Shown here piece by piece: positions 45,701 to 53,306 of a stretch of DNA of 64,000 nucleotides. Numbering within the stretch: position 1 is the stretch's first letter; every line of letters starts with the position of its first letter. This DNA is from Neoakkermansia glycaniphila. Lineage in GTDB: Bacteria; Verrucomicrobiota; Verrucomicrobiia; Verrucomicrobiales; Akkermansiaceae. The stretch covers positions 1 to 64,000 of the forward strand of contig NZ_LIGX01000035.1 in assembly GCF_001683795.1 (NCBI RefSeq), given 5' to 3'. The notes beneath the pieces were generated by a model. It searched no databases. It was not told the origin of the DNA and worked only from the letters and a program-made list of their open reading frames with translations. The position numbers were made by a program, and so were the translations under genes.

Positions 45701-46096
45701 CGCCCATGCGGCATTGTTATCATATCCCCGATTGTGGGCATACCAGCGCAGGATGTGCCAGACTTCAAGCGGAGAGAGTTGCCGGATGCCCTGCCACGCT
45801 TGAGCAGCGAGAAAGAACGGGGCCGGATGGCCGGGGGTGGCTTTTTCTTCCGGCGTCAAGATACCGGCCTGTACCAGCAACTTGCCGATTCTTTCAATAC
45901 GGACGCGCCGCGAGCGGATATTGCGGCGCAGCCTTCGGTAATTCCGCCTCTGGAACGCCTGGCAATCGTCGGACGGAAAGAGTACAGTGCCGCAAGCGAC
46001 AATGCCGGGATCTTGTTCCGGCTGTGCAGGAGCCTGCACAACAGCCCAACCGATAGAGGCGTAACCGACATCAAAAGAAAAGGTAATGTTTTGCAT
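42737..46096 (-). CDS. cas9: Type II-C CRISPR effector nuclease Cas9
   Basis: Cas9 (1,119 residues) cuts DNA matched by crRNA with tracrRNA. RuvC-I is FSFDVGYASIGWAVV with Asp9. The Arg-rich bridge helix follows (RRNYRRLRRNIRSRRVRIER, about 50-69). RuvC-II is RFCIEVGRE with Glu578. HNH is LEREHIVPYANRK with His658, and Asn681 is in AVNKMKGK. RuvC-III is LHHALDACVLGL with His835 and Asp838. The HNH residue before His658 is Glu657, where SpCas9 and NmeCas9 have Asp. The compact recognition lobe and the size fit II-C. The last 200 residues should read the PAM, which cannot be predicted here. The ATG lies within 10 bases of the tracrRNA promoter. Confidence 0.98.
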   Translation of the reverse strand: MQNITFSFDVGYASIGWAVVQAPAQPEQDPGIVACGTVLFPSDDCQAFQRRNYRRLRRNIRSRRVRIERIGKLLVQAGILTPEEKATPGHPAPFFLAAQAWQGIRQLSPLEVWHILRWYAHNRGYDNNAAWATVSTKEDTEKVNNARHLMQKFGAETMCATLCHAMELDMDVPDAAMTVSTPAYRTLNSAFPRDVVQREVLDILRHSASHIKELTPEIIRLIAQQEDLSTEQRSELAAKGIRLARRYRGSLLFGQLLPRFDNRIIRRCPIIWAHTFEQAKTSGMSEKEAQALADKVAKVPTADCPEFYAYRFARILNNLRANGLPLPVEVRCELMQAARAEGKLTAAKIKKEIMRLMGDVESNIDHYFHLHPDSEEALILDPAMECLHRTGLYDALSSVVRRVALTRLRRGKICTPAYLRDMMLRHGEDTQALDLAIAKQQGRKAPRPRKNDTDASADASIAWQDKPLAPKTASGRAPYARPVLRQAVDEIMNGEDPTRPALDEQHPDGEDKPSHGCLYGLLDPASKENEYLNKLPLDALTNNHLVRHRMLILDRLTQDLVREFADGDPSRVERFCIEVGRELSAFSGMTSKQIQSELNERMKHFKSAVAYLAKHAPDMATSAGLIRKCRIAMDMNWQCPFTGQTYMPYDLPKLEREHIVPYANRKTDALSALVLTWLAVNKMKGKRTAYQFIKECEGQSVPGRNQNIVSVKQYETFVEKLDTKGHADDAKRKKTRKKLMMVDRLSSQGTNGESELDFTEGMMTQSSHLMKIAARGVRKNFPHATVDMIPGAITGTVRKAWKVAGCLAGICPEAVDPVTHRIQDKETLRRLTHLHHALDACVLGLIPHLIPEHRSGLLRKALAARRLPENVRQEVESAVSKRYYTITKESKLELRDLPTTLKNSIAAKLSEGRVVQHIPADMSGAKLEETIWGIAPGQHIDDNSEVVIRQKSLSIGKDGNRIRTRKTDKQGNPITEKASKLVGIKPTGTSKLQPIRGVIIIKDNFAIALDPVPTMIPHHNVYKRLEELRKLNHGRHVRLLKKGMLIRLSHQKSGDKNGMWKVRSIQDQGSSGLKVNLQRPYYAGKIEDTRTENWKNVSIKALLSQGMEILPTTYCGTTP

Positions 46097-46101
46097 GTTA
46101 G

Positions 46102-46124
46102 ATATTGACTATTGGAGTCAATAT
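46102..46124. promoter_or_regulatory. 9-base dyad between cas9 and tracrRNA
   Basis: ATATTGACT and AGTCAATAT form a perfect inverted repeat with a 5-base centre. It covers the tracrRNA -35 box and most of the cas9 -10 box, so a bound protein would affect both promoters. Confidence 0.6.
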
Positions 46125-46133
46125 ATCTATTAT
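46105..46133 (+). promoter_or_regulatory. Promoter of the tracrRNA
   Basis: TTGACT (46105-46110) and TATTAT (46128-46133) are 17 bases apart. The predicted start, about 46140, coincides with the first base of the anti-repeat. Confidence 0.75.
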
Positions 46134-46147
46134 TCCTGTGGATTCAA
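46120..46147 (-). promoter_or_regulatory. Likely cas9 promoter, overlapping the tracrRNA promoter
   Basis: On the minus strand, TTGAAT (46147-46142) and TATATT (46125-46120) are 16 bases apart, giving a cas9 leader of about 17 bases. The -35 box is the complement of part of the tracrRNA anti-repeat and equals the -35-like box inside each CRISPR repeat. Confidence 0.55.
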
Positions 46148-46244
46148 GACAAAATTTGAAATGCAAACCGATTCCCCGGCTGCAAGCCAGCCACACCGGT
46201 CTTTCAAAGCATTTTCCGGCCCTTCCTTCGGGAAGGGCTTTTTT
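46139..46244 (+). ncRNA. Predicted tracrRNA
   Basis: The 5' end, GGATTCAAGACAAAAT (46140-46155), is complementary to the first 16 bases of the CRISPR repeat with a single C-A mismatch and one G-U pair. Behind it are self-complementary segments (TTTGAAA with TTTCAAA, GGCT with AGCC, CCGG with CCGG) that can form the tracrRNA body. It ends in a perfect hairpin with TTTTTT. A good promoter starts it at the anti-repeat. It lies divergent to cas9, on the same strand as the array transcript. Exact ends need RNA data. Confidence 0.85.
46219..46244 (+). terminator. Terminator of the tracrRNA
   Basis: GCCCTTCC-TTCG-GGAAGGGC, an 8-base stem with a stable UUCG loop, is followed by TTTTTT. It is directional: the other strand has no U-run after the stem. 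Confidence 0.92.
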
Positions 46245-46260
46245 GTGGCTGGAGGCCGAC

Positions 46261-46926
46261 TTATCCTCGAATACTCGCCGTGTCGAAGGCGACGATTTGC
46301 ACGATGATGTTTTCCGCAGCGTCGGCGTGGCGGGAGCGGATGGCTTGCAGGAGATCGTCGTGCAGGGCCATCGCGGAGGGGGTGTATTGCTTTTCCTCGA
46401 GGAGGGTTTCGAGGTTTTGCCGGAGGTGGCCGATGATGATGCGGTAGAGATCGGCCAGTATGGGGTTGTGGGTGGCTTCGGCCACAAGAGCATGGAAGGC
46501 CATATCGTCTTCGATACCGTTGCCGTCCTTCTTCCGGCATTTGGCGAGGGCGGTTTCGAGGCGGGCGAGGTCTTCGTCCGTGCGGTGGGCGGCGGCGAGG
46601 CGGGCGATCTCTTTTTCGAGGGCTAGGCGCGCTTCGAGGATTTTGGAGAGTTCGGCTTCGTGCAGCCGGTTGTTCATGGCGACGGCGAAGCGGTTGTCCG
46701 CGATGACGTAGGTGCCGTCTCCGGGGCGGGCGGCGAGAATACCGGCATGGATGAGGGTCTGGACGGCTTCGCGGATGGTGTTGTGGCTGACGGAGAAGGT
46801 TTTGGCCAGTTCCGGCTCGGAAGGAATGCGGTCGCCGATCTTCCATTTGCCGAGGCGGATCATGTCTTCCATCGCGTCGAGGATCTGGCGGGCGAGGGTG
46901 CGGCGAACGGGTTTTTTGAGTTCCAT
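46261..46926 (-). CDS. GntR/FadR-family transcriptional regulator
   Basis: This 221-residue repressor-type protein has an N-terminal winged helix-turn-helix (GDRIPSEPELAKTFSVSHNT, then IREAVQTLIHAGIL) and a C-terminal all-helical FCD ligand domain. FadR-subfamily regulators respond to organic acids, amino acids or sugars acids. It lies 36 bases downstream of an ABC ATPase gene on the same strand and is probably cotranscribed with it. The ligand cannot be predicted. Its stop codon is just beyond the tracrRNA terminator, with no overlap. Confidence 0.9.
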   Translation of the reverse strand: MELKKPVRRTLARQILDAMEDMIRLGKWKIGDRIPSEPELAKTFSVSHNTIREAVQTLIHAGILAARPGDGTYVIADNRFAVAMNNRLHEAELSKILEARLALEKEIARLAAAHRTDEDLARLETALAKCRKKDGNGIEDDMAFHALVAEATHNPILADLYRIIIGHLRQNLETLLEEKQYTPSAMALHDDLLQAIRSRHADAAENIIVQIVAFDTASIRG

Positions 46927-46962
46927 GGCGGCAAGGCGGCGTGAGAGGTGAAGAATAAGGCG

Positions 46963-47754
46963 TCAGTCGATCACGGTCCAGAGCCGGCCCGTGTCGGTTT
47001 TGATGAGGCGAATGTCGAGGTCGAAGGCGTGGCGAAGGTTCTCTTCGGTGAGAACGGTTTCGCGGCTACCGCTGGCGGCGATTTCCCCGGATTTGAGAAT
47101 CAGGCCGGTGGTGAATTCGGGCAGGATGTCTTCGATGCGCTGGGTGATGAAGATGATGGTGAGGTCGGGGCGGGTGGCGGCGAAGTCCGCAATGGTGCGG
47201 AGGAGGTACTCGCGCCCGGCGATGTCGAGGTAGACGCTGGGTTCGTCGAGAATCATCAGCTCCGGGCTGGTCATCAGGGCGCGGGCGATGAGGATTTTGA
47301 CCTGCTCTCCCGAGGACATGGTGACGACGGTGCGATCCGCCAGATGCTCGGCGCGCAGGGCCTGCATGTGCCTGAGGGCGAGGGCTTCCTCTTCGGGCGT
47401 GGTGTCGCGGAAGAGGCCGATGGTGCCGTCGAGGCCGGAGAGAACGATTTCCCTGCCCGTCCAAGAGCGGTCGCCGAGCCACTGGTGCATGAAGGGGCTG
47501 ACCCACGCGATGCGCTTGCGGTGTTCGACGAGGTTGACATGGCCGAAGGTTTCGCCCAGCGTTTGGATTTTCGCGCCGTAGAGGGGCCATGCGTAGCCCA
47601 TCAGTAGCTTGACGAGGGTGGTTTTACCTGCGCCGTTGGCTCCGAGGATGAAGCAGCGGTCTCCCTGGGCGACCTGCCAGTTGATGTTGCGGAGGATTTC
47701 GCGGCCTCCGAGGAAGACGCGGGCATTTTCGATGTGGACGGCGGGGGTGCTCAT
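46963..47754 (-). CDS. ABC transporter ATP-binding protein, ModF/YbbL-like
   Basis: This 263-residue single ATPase domain has Walker A GANGAGKTTLV, the Q-loop region, the signature MSSGEQVKI, Walker B LMILDEPS and a switch His replaced by Gln (IFITQRIED). It starts at MSTPAVHIENARVFLGG. No permease gene is adjacent, so it may serve a transporter elsewhere or act as a stand-alone ATPase, like the ModF group. The frame extended to 48168 overlaps ilvC and is not credible. Confidence 0.85.
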   Translation of the reverse strand: MSTPAVHIENARVFLGGREILRNINWQVAQGDRCFILGANGAGKTTLVKLLMGYAWPLYGAKIQTLGETFGHVNLVEHRKRIAWVSPFMHQWLGDRSWTGREIVLSGLDGTIGLFRDTTPEEEALALRHMQALRAEHLADRTVVTMSSGEQVKILIARALMTSPELMILDEPSVYLDIAGREYLLRTIADFAATRPDLTIIFITQRIEDILPEFTTGLILKSGEIAASGSRETVLTEENLRHAFDLDIRLIKTDTGRLWTVID

Positions 47755-47861
47755 GGCGCGGCGGCGGGCTGGGTGATGTAGAGAGAGGAAAAGGGGCGGA
47801 AGGAAGACGGGGCGCAGCCGTGTATCCGGCGGCGCCCCGTGCAGATGGGAAAGCAAGCGGT

Positions 47862-48842
47862 TTACTTGCGTTCGAAGAGGCTGCGGATCTTGGCGCCGAC
47901 GATTTCGACGGGGTGCTGTCCGAGTTCTTCGCGCTTGGCCTTGAGGTTGGGGGCTCCCTTGGCGGCTTCTTCGAGCCAGTCCTTGGCGAACTTGCCGCTC
48001 TCGATGCGCTTGAGGGATTCCTTCATTCGTTCCTTGACGTCGGGCGTCAGGATCTGCGGGCCATTGTAGTACTCGCCGAATTCGGCGGTGTTGGAGATCA
48101 CTTCGTTCATGCGCTGGATGCCGCCGGCGTAGATAAGGTCCACGATGAGCTTGGCTTCGTGTACGCATTCGAAGTAGGCCATTTCAGCCGGGTATCCGGC
48201 TTCGATGAGGGTCTCGAAGCCGTACTTCATCAGGTCGACCATGCCGCCGCAGAGGACGTTCTGTTCGCCGAAGAGGTCTTCGTAGGTTTCCTGAGCGAGG
48301 GTGCATTCGAGCACGCCGCCGCGGGTGAGGCCTTCGGCCTTGGCCATGGCGAGAGCCACGTTGCGGGCATTGCCGGAGGGGTTCTGATGCACGGCGATGA
48401 GGCCGGGGCAGCCGAAGCCTTCTTCAAAGACGCGGCGCACTTCGGTGCCGGGTCCCTTGGGGGCGACCATGATCACGTCCACATCGGCGGGCGGTACGAT
48501 GGTGTTGAAGACGTAAGCGAAGCCGTGGGAGCAGCAGAGGGTCTTGCCCGGCTTAAGGTGGGGCTTGATTTCGTTTTCGTAGACGGCGCCGTGGTTTTCG
48601 TCCGGGAGGAGAATGTGGATCACGTCGGCCTTGTCAGCAGCTTCGGCGACGCTCATGACCTGGAAGCCTTCCTGCGTGGCAGCGTCAAAGGATTTGCCGG
48701 GGCGGACGCCGATGATGACGTTGAGGCCGGAGTCGCGCATGCAAAGCGCCTGTGCGCGGCCCTGCGCGCCGTATCCGATCACGGCAACGGTCTTGCCGTT
48801 CATCACGCTGAGGTCAGCGTCGTTGTCATGTATGATATCCAT
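47862..48842 (-). CDS. ilvC: Ketol-acid reductoisomerase
   Basis: IlvC (326 residues) converts acetolactate or acetohydroxybutyrate to dihydroxy acids with NADPH and Mg2+ in valine and isoleucine synthesis. The nucleotide-binding motif GYGAQGRAQ is at residues 23-31. Further class I blocks are APKGPGTEVRRVFEEG, LFGEQNVLCGG and the metal-binding acidic pairs around ETLIEAGYPAEMAYFE. ATG at 48842 (MDIIHDND) is preferred over one at 48878. A partial promoter is seen about 55 bases upstream. Confidence 0.96.
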   Translation of the reverse strand: MDIIHDNDADLSVMNGKTVAVIGYGAQGRAQALCMRDSGLNVIIGVRPGKSFDAATQEGFQVMSVAEAADKADVIHILLPDENHGAVYENEIKPHLKPGKTLCCSHGFAYVFNTIVPPADVDVIMVAPKGPGTEVRRVFEEGFGCPGLIAVHQNPSGNARNVALAMAKAEGLTRGGVLECTLAQETYEDLFGEQNVLCGGMVDLMKYGFETLIEAGYPAEMAYFECVHEAKLIVDLIYAGGIQRMNEVISNTAEFGEYYNGPQILTPDVKERMKESLKRIESGKFAKDWLEEAAKGAPNLKAKREELGQHPVEIVGAKIRSLFERK

Positions 48843-48897
48843 ATGATGATGGTGTGTGATTGGTGAATTTCCAAACATTGGGTGTTTGGGTGGATGG

Positions 48898-48925
48898 AGT
48901 GTAACATGGCTCAGCGAATTTGCAA
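48898..48925 (-). promoter_or_regulatory. Possible ilvC promoter
   Basis: On the minus strand, TTGCAA (48925-48920) and TACACT (48903-48898) are 16 bases apart, giving a leader of about 50 bases. Confidence 0.45.
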
Positions 48926-49029
48926 TGCTTATTTCACAACAGGAAATCGTGAAGAATCAATCTCAGCGAACACATGGTCTTGGGTATCGGCTAGCATGAA
49001 ATCGAAAAAACACGTATTTTTGACAGCCT

Positions 49030-49046
49030 GCGGATTTCAAATCAGC
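49030..49046. repeat. 17-base palindromic repeat
   Basis: GCGGATTTCAAATCAGC matches the pattern GCGGAT-N5-ATCNGC, shared with 20089, 49239 and 55953. Confidence 0.5.
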
Positions 49047-49238
49047 TTATCGCACATGTTATTTAATATTATTTTCATTTTATTCAATTTAAATTACATA
49101 ACAATATATTGATATATTTTTTATCTTTTTATTGTTTTTTGCAATATAATTTCAAATCAAACATTTATAGCCATCTCCTCCCCATTGTATTTGCCATATG
49201 AAGCTTTATGGCAACCGACGACCGAGCAATGCTTGACT

Positions 49239-49255
49239 GCGGATTTGAAATCTGC
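49239..49255. repeat. 17-base palindromic repeat
   Basis: GCGGATTTGAAATCTGC is another copy of the GCGGAT-N5-ATCNGC pattern, set inside a larger stem formed by CGACCGA and TCGGTCG flanks. Confidence 0.5.
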
Positions 49256-49320
49256 TAGAACAGCCTTCGGTCGGATTCGCTTTGTTTCTCATTGACATCT
49301 GACATCAATGCTTTTTGCCC

Positions 49321-50313
49321 ATGAAGAAGATCGCGACATACTGGTGGTCCACACCTTGTGAAGATATGATGAACTTCGGAGACCGCCTGACTCCCTATTT
49401 GCTTGAAAAATTACTGCCTGCCGGAGAGATCGGCTTCTTCCCGGTGACCCACCGGAACCGGGCCCGGCTATTGGTCATCGGTACTCTATTGCAGGATACA
49501 TATCCGAACCGCGCCATGATGCTGCTGGGCACCGGCTTGTTTTATGAAATGACGCGCGTCTTCAAAAACGCCCGGGCATATGCCGTGAGGGGGCCTTTGA
49601 CACGCCGTTGCCTGGGGCTCGGAGAAGAAACGGCTCTTGGTGACATGGGCATTCTGGCAAGAGACGTGTTCGGAGAAGCACCTCGTTCCGGGAAAATCGG
49701 AATTTTGGTTCATCATAGTGAGAGGCATCTTGCAGGACTGCAGAGATTCAAAAATGATCCTGGTTATCTTTACATCGACGTTTGCCGTGACGCTCCTGAA
49801 GTCGTTCGGGAAATCGCATCCTGCTCTGCCATCGTATCAAGTTCCCTGCACGGTCTTGTGATCGCCGACGCCTACCACATTCCCAACAAGTGGCTCAAAC
49901 TTTCCGATTTCCCAGCTTTCAAATATAACGACTACTTTGCATCCATCGGACGCTCCGGAGAAGACTCCTTGTCTTTCTCTCTGGAGGATGTTCCTTCCTT
50001 CGAATGGCAGCCGATCGGATATATCGCCGGAATCGAGTCCTGCAAGGCAGGCTTGCGGGCCGCCGTTACGCGCATGGTTGAGGATATCCGGAACGATGGA
50101 CTCCCCTTCGAATTAGACGATTGTTCCCTTGACCGCCATTTTACACGGTTCCGAAAGTGTAAAAAACAGGCGTATGCGCTCATTTCGCAACTTGCCCCCT
50201 GGCCCGGTCTTCGCAACTGGGGGATTAAAAAGGAAAGAGATATGGAAGCCATCCTGTCTCCGGAACAGCATCGATTACCGGCGTTCCATGGGGAAAACGG
50301 CCATTCTGTCTGA
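49321..50313 (+). CDS. Polysaccharide pyruvyl transferase family protein
   Basis: This 330-residue protein has the pattern of the family. The early segment NFGDRLTPYLLEKL comes first, VIGTLLQD and VRGPLTRRCLG follow in the middle, then ALGDMGILAR. The late block IVSSSLHGLVIADAYHIP is the conserved 'SSLHG' substrate region. These enzymes, relatives of CsaB and WcaK, attach ketal-linked pyruvate to cell-surface sugars using phosphoenolpyruvate. It opens the glycan cluster. ATG at 49321 is preferred over a TTG two codons upstream. Confidence 0.85.
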   Translation: MKKIATYWWSTPCEDMMNFGDRLTPYLLEKLLPAGEIGFFPVTHRNRARLLVIGTLLQDTYPNRAMMLLGTGLFYEMTRVFKNARAYAVRGPLTRRCLGLGEETALGDMGILARDVFGEAPRSGKIGILVHHSERHLAGLQRFKNDPGYLYIDVCRDAPEVVREIASCSAIVSSSLHGLVIADAYHIPNKWLKLSDFPAFKYNDYFASIGRSGEDSLSFSLEDVPSFEWQPIGYIAGIESCKAGLRAAVTRMVEDIRNDGLPFELDDCSLDRHFTRFRKCKKQAYALISQLAPWPGLRNWGIKKERDMEAILSPEQHRLPAFHGENGHSV

Positions 50314-50425
50314 AATTTTTCCTATTTGCTTCTTGCTATGCCGTTTCGCCTCTTGGTATAATTGCTCATGTCCACGGCAGGAGTAACGGCACTCCGTTCC
50401 AAAGACTTACTTTACTCAGGTTGGT

Positions 50426-51574
50426 ATGCAAAAAAAGAAAAGAAAGATCAAGGTCGCTTTGATCATCAATGAGTTTTTCGGCGCGGACGGCACAGCTTTC
50501 GGTGGTTACGGATTTTTGGCCCGAAAATACATTGCCAAGTATATCCCCGACGAAGATATCGAATTGGACGTTCTAGTTGACCAAACCCGCTATAAATTCC
50601 GGAAAACGCAAGTGGATGGCGTCAACCTGTATCGGCTTCCTTCCCGCTTCGGCTTGGCGCGGCTGTGGCTGTGGTGGAAGAATTACGATGTCTATTTGAG
50701 CGTCGAGCTGGTCACAGACTTCTTCCTGCGCCATGAGCCCAGAAAAGACAAGAAACTTGTTCTCTGGATTCAGGATCCTCGCCCATGGTCCGAATGGAGA
50801 GAAATCAATACGGTCGAGAAATTTCCCGAACCGTGCTACTACAATCAGTCATTATACGACTACGCCCATGAATGGTACCGACAGGGGCGTATCCGCTTCG
50901 TCTCGCAGGCGCATTTCCTGAATGAGAAGGCGATCGACCTGTACCGGCTTCCCAACAACGTACCGATCCAATACCTGCCGAATCCAATCGATCTCGATCT
51001 GAAGTTCGATGTGACCACATTTCCCAAAAAGAACCACGTCATCTTTCTGGGTCGCATCGAATCGGTCAAGCGCGGATGGCTGTTCTGCGAAATTGCCAAA
51101 GCGCTTCCTGAATACGAATTCTACATGCTCGGACAGACCTTCCGGGAAGCAGATGAAAATACGGCCATCATGGCTCCCTACAAGAATCTGACCAATCTGC
51201 ATTTTGCCGGGCATGTGGACGGCGAGGTGAAAGAGACATTCCTGAAAGAAGCGAAAGTTCTCGTCAATACATCCATCCACGAAGCTCTGCCGATTTCATT
51301 TCTGGAAGCTCTGGCATATGGTACATTGCTGGTCAGCTGCCGCAATCCGGAGGATCTTACTGCACGTTTCGGCGAATTCGTCGGTACTGTACTAGGCGAT
51401 GGCTACGAACAGGTTCCGCTATTCGTGGATGCAGTCCGCCGCCTGATGGAGGATGAGCCCCGGCGCACCCGCTTGGCGGCAGAAGCCGTAGCCTATATTC
51501 GAGAAGTGCATAATGTACCCCGCTTCGTACGCGATCTCCGCGCAGTACTTCACGAAACCGCACAAAACGCCTGA
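50426..51574 (+). CDS. GT4-family glycosyltransferase
   Basis: This 382-residue GT-B glycosyltransferase (glycosyltransferases group 1) has an N-terminal acceptor domain that includes the loop GTAFGGYGFLARKY. The C-terminal donor domain has VIFLGRIESVKRGWLF, then VNTSIHEALPISFLEALAYG, the E-X7-E motif that holds the nucleotide sugar. It would add one sugar to the growing lipid-linked glycan on the cytoplasmic side. It lies about 110 bases after the pyruvyl transferase on the same strand. Confidence 0.88.
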   Translation: MQKKKRKIKVALIINEFFGADGTAFGGYGFLARKYIAKYIPDEDIELDVLVDQTRYKFRKTQVDGVNLYRLPSRFGLARLWLWWKNYDVYLSVELVTDFFLRHEPRKDKKLVLWIQDPRPWSEWREINTVEKFPEPCYYNQSLYDYAHEWYRQGRIRFVSQAHFLNEKAIDLYRLPNNVPIQYLPNPIDLDLKFDVTTFPKKNHVIFLGRIESVKRGWLFCEIAKALPEYEFYMLGQTFREADENTAIMAPYKNLTNLHFAGHVDGEVKETFLKEAKVLVNTSIHEALPISFLEALAYGTLLVSCRNPEDLTARFGEFVGTVLGDGYEQVPLFVDAVRRLMEDEPRRTRLAAEAVAYIREVHNVPRFVRDLRAVLHETAQNA

Positions 51575-51598
51575 ATCCGGACAGCACCGGGCCACCCT

Positions 51599-52672
51599 CT
51601 ACCGGGTAATCGCCAGAAACGCACGCAGAGAACGAGCAGCCTTCCTGCTGTATTCAGCCTTGCGGGAGAATCTCCGCCGCAAGGAAGGAGGCGATACCTT
51701 GGCACACAATCCAGCCACACCGGCGGCGATGCCATGGACAAACCAACGACCTCTCAACACACCGCGCGCCGGAGCTCCCGCACGTAAGACCGCATAAAAC
51801 GGATTACGACGAGCATATTCCCACCATAACGGAGCGAGAGGCTTGTCCGGATGACTCCACGGCTTCTGATCCCGAATATAATGGACAATCCTGTAAGAGG
51901 CAGGCTCATCCATGATCGTTTGTTCCTGTCGCGACGTTTCTTCGGAAAATTCATAGGGAGCGCATTGATGGTATTGGTAGTTCCATTCGCCGGGAAGGAG
52001 CTGCCACCTGTTCTCACATGCAATATTCAGAACATCCTGATCATGCTGGATAAAACGATTATTCCGAGCAAGATCCAGCAGACGGCGTTCGAGCTTTATT
52101 TCACGGAAAGCTTTCAGATTCATCAGAAGAACGCCTGCATTGAAACTGTGCAAAGGATTTTCGACGCCCTGCTCCACAATGGATTGATGCCATTCCTGAT
52201 GCCACGAAGGATCGATCCAATAAGTAGCGATTTCCTTGACGCCGGCGACGAGGTAACCTTCCAGATCACATCGGTACAACAGAGCCGGATCGTCCATAAC
52301 GAGCAAATCGCAATCCAGATAGAGTACGGAATCGTAATCCTCCAGCAAACTTGAAAGAATCAGGCGATAATAGGTAGCCGAACTCAAATGCCTGTCCACG
52401 AAAAGCTTGTCCAACTCCTCGCGGTACTTCTGCATATCAATATACCGTAACGAAAAATGCTGACTCCCGCTAGGCAGAATGGATGCCAGAGTACGCTTCA
52501 TTTCCGGCAGGATACCACCGTCCAGAATCAGGATATCGTAGTTGAATTCGGACGATGCATGTTCGACAAGAGATTGGAGAGTAACCCCCAAATAGGGAGC
52601 ATACGTCTCATCCGCCGAGAAAACGACGGGAATATTGCGTTCGGTAAAAGCAGGAATGATAGCAGTTGACAT
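51599..52672 (-). CDS. GT8-family glycosyltransferase
   Basis: The 357-residue protein has a GT-A fold of the LgtC/galactosyltransferase type. It starts NIPVVFSADETYAPYLGVTL, has SSATYYRLILSSLL, and the metal-binding DxD is in VLYLDCDLLVMDD. The late His-containing segment VLNIACENRWQLLP also fits. GT8 retaining enzymes add galactose or glucose to lipo- or exopolysaccharide. It is convergent with the GT4 gene; the stop codons are 24 bases apart. Confidence 0.9.
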   Translation of the reverse strand: MSTAIIPAFTERNIPVVFSADETYAPYLGVTLQSLVEHASSEFNYDILILDGGILPEMKRTLASILPSGSQHFSLRYIDMQKYREELDKLFVDRHLSSATYYRLILSSLLEDYDSVLYLDCDLLVMDDPALLYRCDLEGYLVAGVKEIATYWIDPSWHQEWHQSIVEQGVENPLHSFNAGVLLMNLKAFREIKLERRLLDLARNNRFIQHDQDVLNIACENRWQLLPGEWNYQYHQCAPYEFSEETSRQEQTIMDEPASYRIVHYIRDQKPWSHPDKPLAPLWWEYARRNPFYAVLRAGAPARGVLRGRWFVHGIAAGVAGLCAKVSPPSLRRRFSRKAEYSRKAARSLRAFLAITR

Positions 52673-53306
52673 GGAGATGAAGGTTCTATTCCTAGTTTCG
52701 TTTGCCTGGTCGAAGCATCCGGCGAATCAATATTGCAATCGCAACATTTTCAATAATGTTAACAGATTTATTATCCGCTATCTAACTGTTTTCTCTTATT
52801 CCCATGAATTGAACTTATTGTGATGGCGAGTGCATATCAGATGCGATGCAGTAGCCGTTACGGAAAATAGAATATATTGACAAAGAATAAATTGCGCGAA
52901 TGTGTTTGACGCCGGATAATAAATCTGCTCTCCTATCACATCAGACTCGCATGGAATCTCATTCGTTTTATTCACATATAGATGCACTGAACTTCGTCAG
53001 CAACATTACATTTAATTGCAAACCGAATTCGGCCATTCTTCATTATATATTTTCACCACATGCCATGCCCCGCCTCATCACCGCAGTATCCCCCACACAC
53101 CAGATGTGATGGCAGAAGCAAATTACTGCCGTTCCGCCTTCATCGTGTGAGAATTTTACGCTCCCACAAAGAGGAGAAATACCCTTTTCTCCGCTCCGAA
53201 CACCCAAAGAACTTCGAAAATAAAGTTCTTCACAAATATTCGGCTTCCGAAATTTCTCTTGTCGTTGCGGATGATGGATGGAATCACCATACCGACGCAG
53301 TTCTCG
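52673..53306. other. AT-rich intergenic region, no gene seen
   Basis: This is the longest gene-free stretch in the window (634 bases). It contains a TTGACA (52875-52880) but no matching gene, and a few short frames with no signal peptide or known motif. It may be a remnant of a lost gene in the glycan cluster. Confidence 0.5.

Larger units (their letters stand above)
48843..49320. other. AT-rich divergent region between ilvC and the polysaccharide cluster
   Basis: This gap of nearly 480 bases contains the ilvC promoter, two copies of a 17-base palindrome (49030, 49239) and a long run of A/T-rich DNA at 49060-49150. A larger imperfect stem-loop spans about 49214-49275. I see no gene in it. 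It marks the change from GC-rich core genes to the AT-richer glycan cluster. Confidence 0.6.

Noticed and set aside
46963-48168. Extended 401-residue ABC ATPase start
   Set aside because: The extra N-terminus overlaps ilvC antisense and is Arg-rich; the family start is at 47754.
49315-49320. TTG start two codons before the pyruvyl transferase ATG
   Set aside because: An ATG at 49321 gives the natural N-terminus and no ribosome-binding site favours the TTG.
52796-53109. Short frames in the 52.7-53.3 kb gap
   Set aside because: They have no signal peptide, no known motif and atypical composition.
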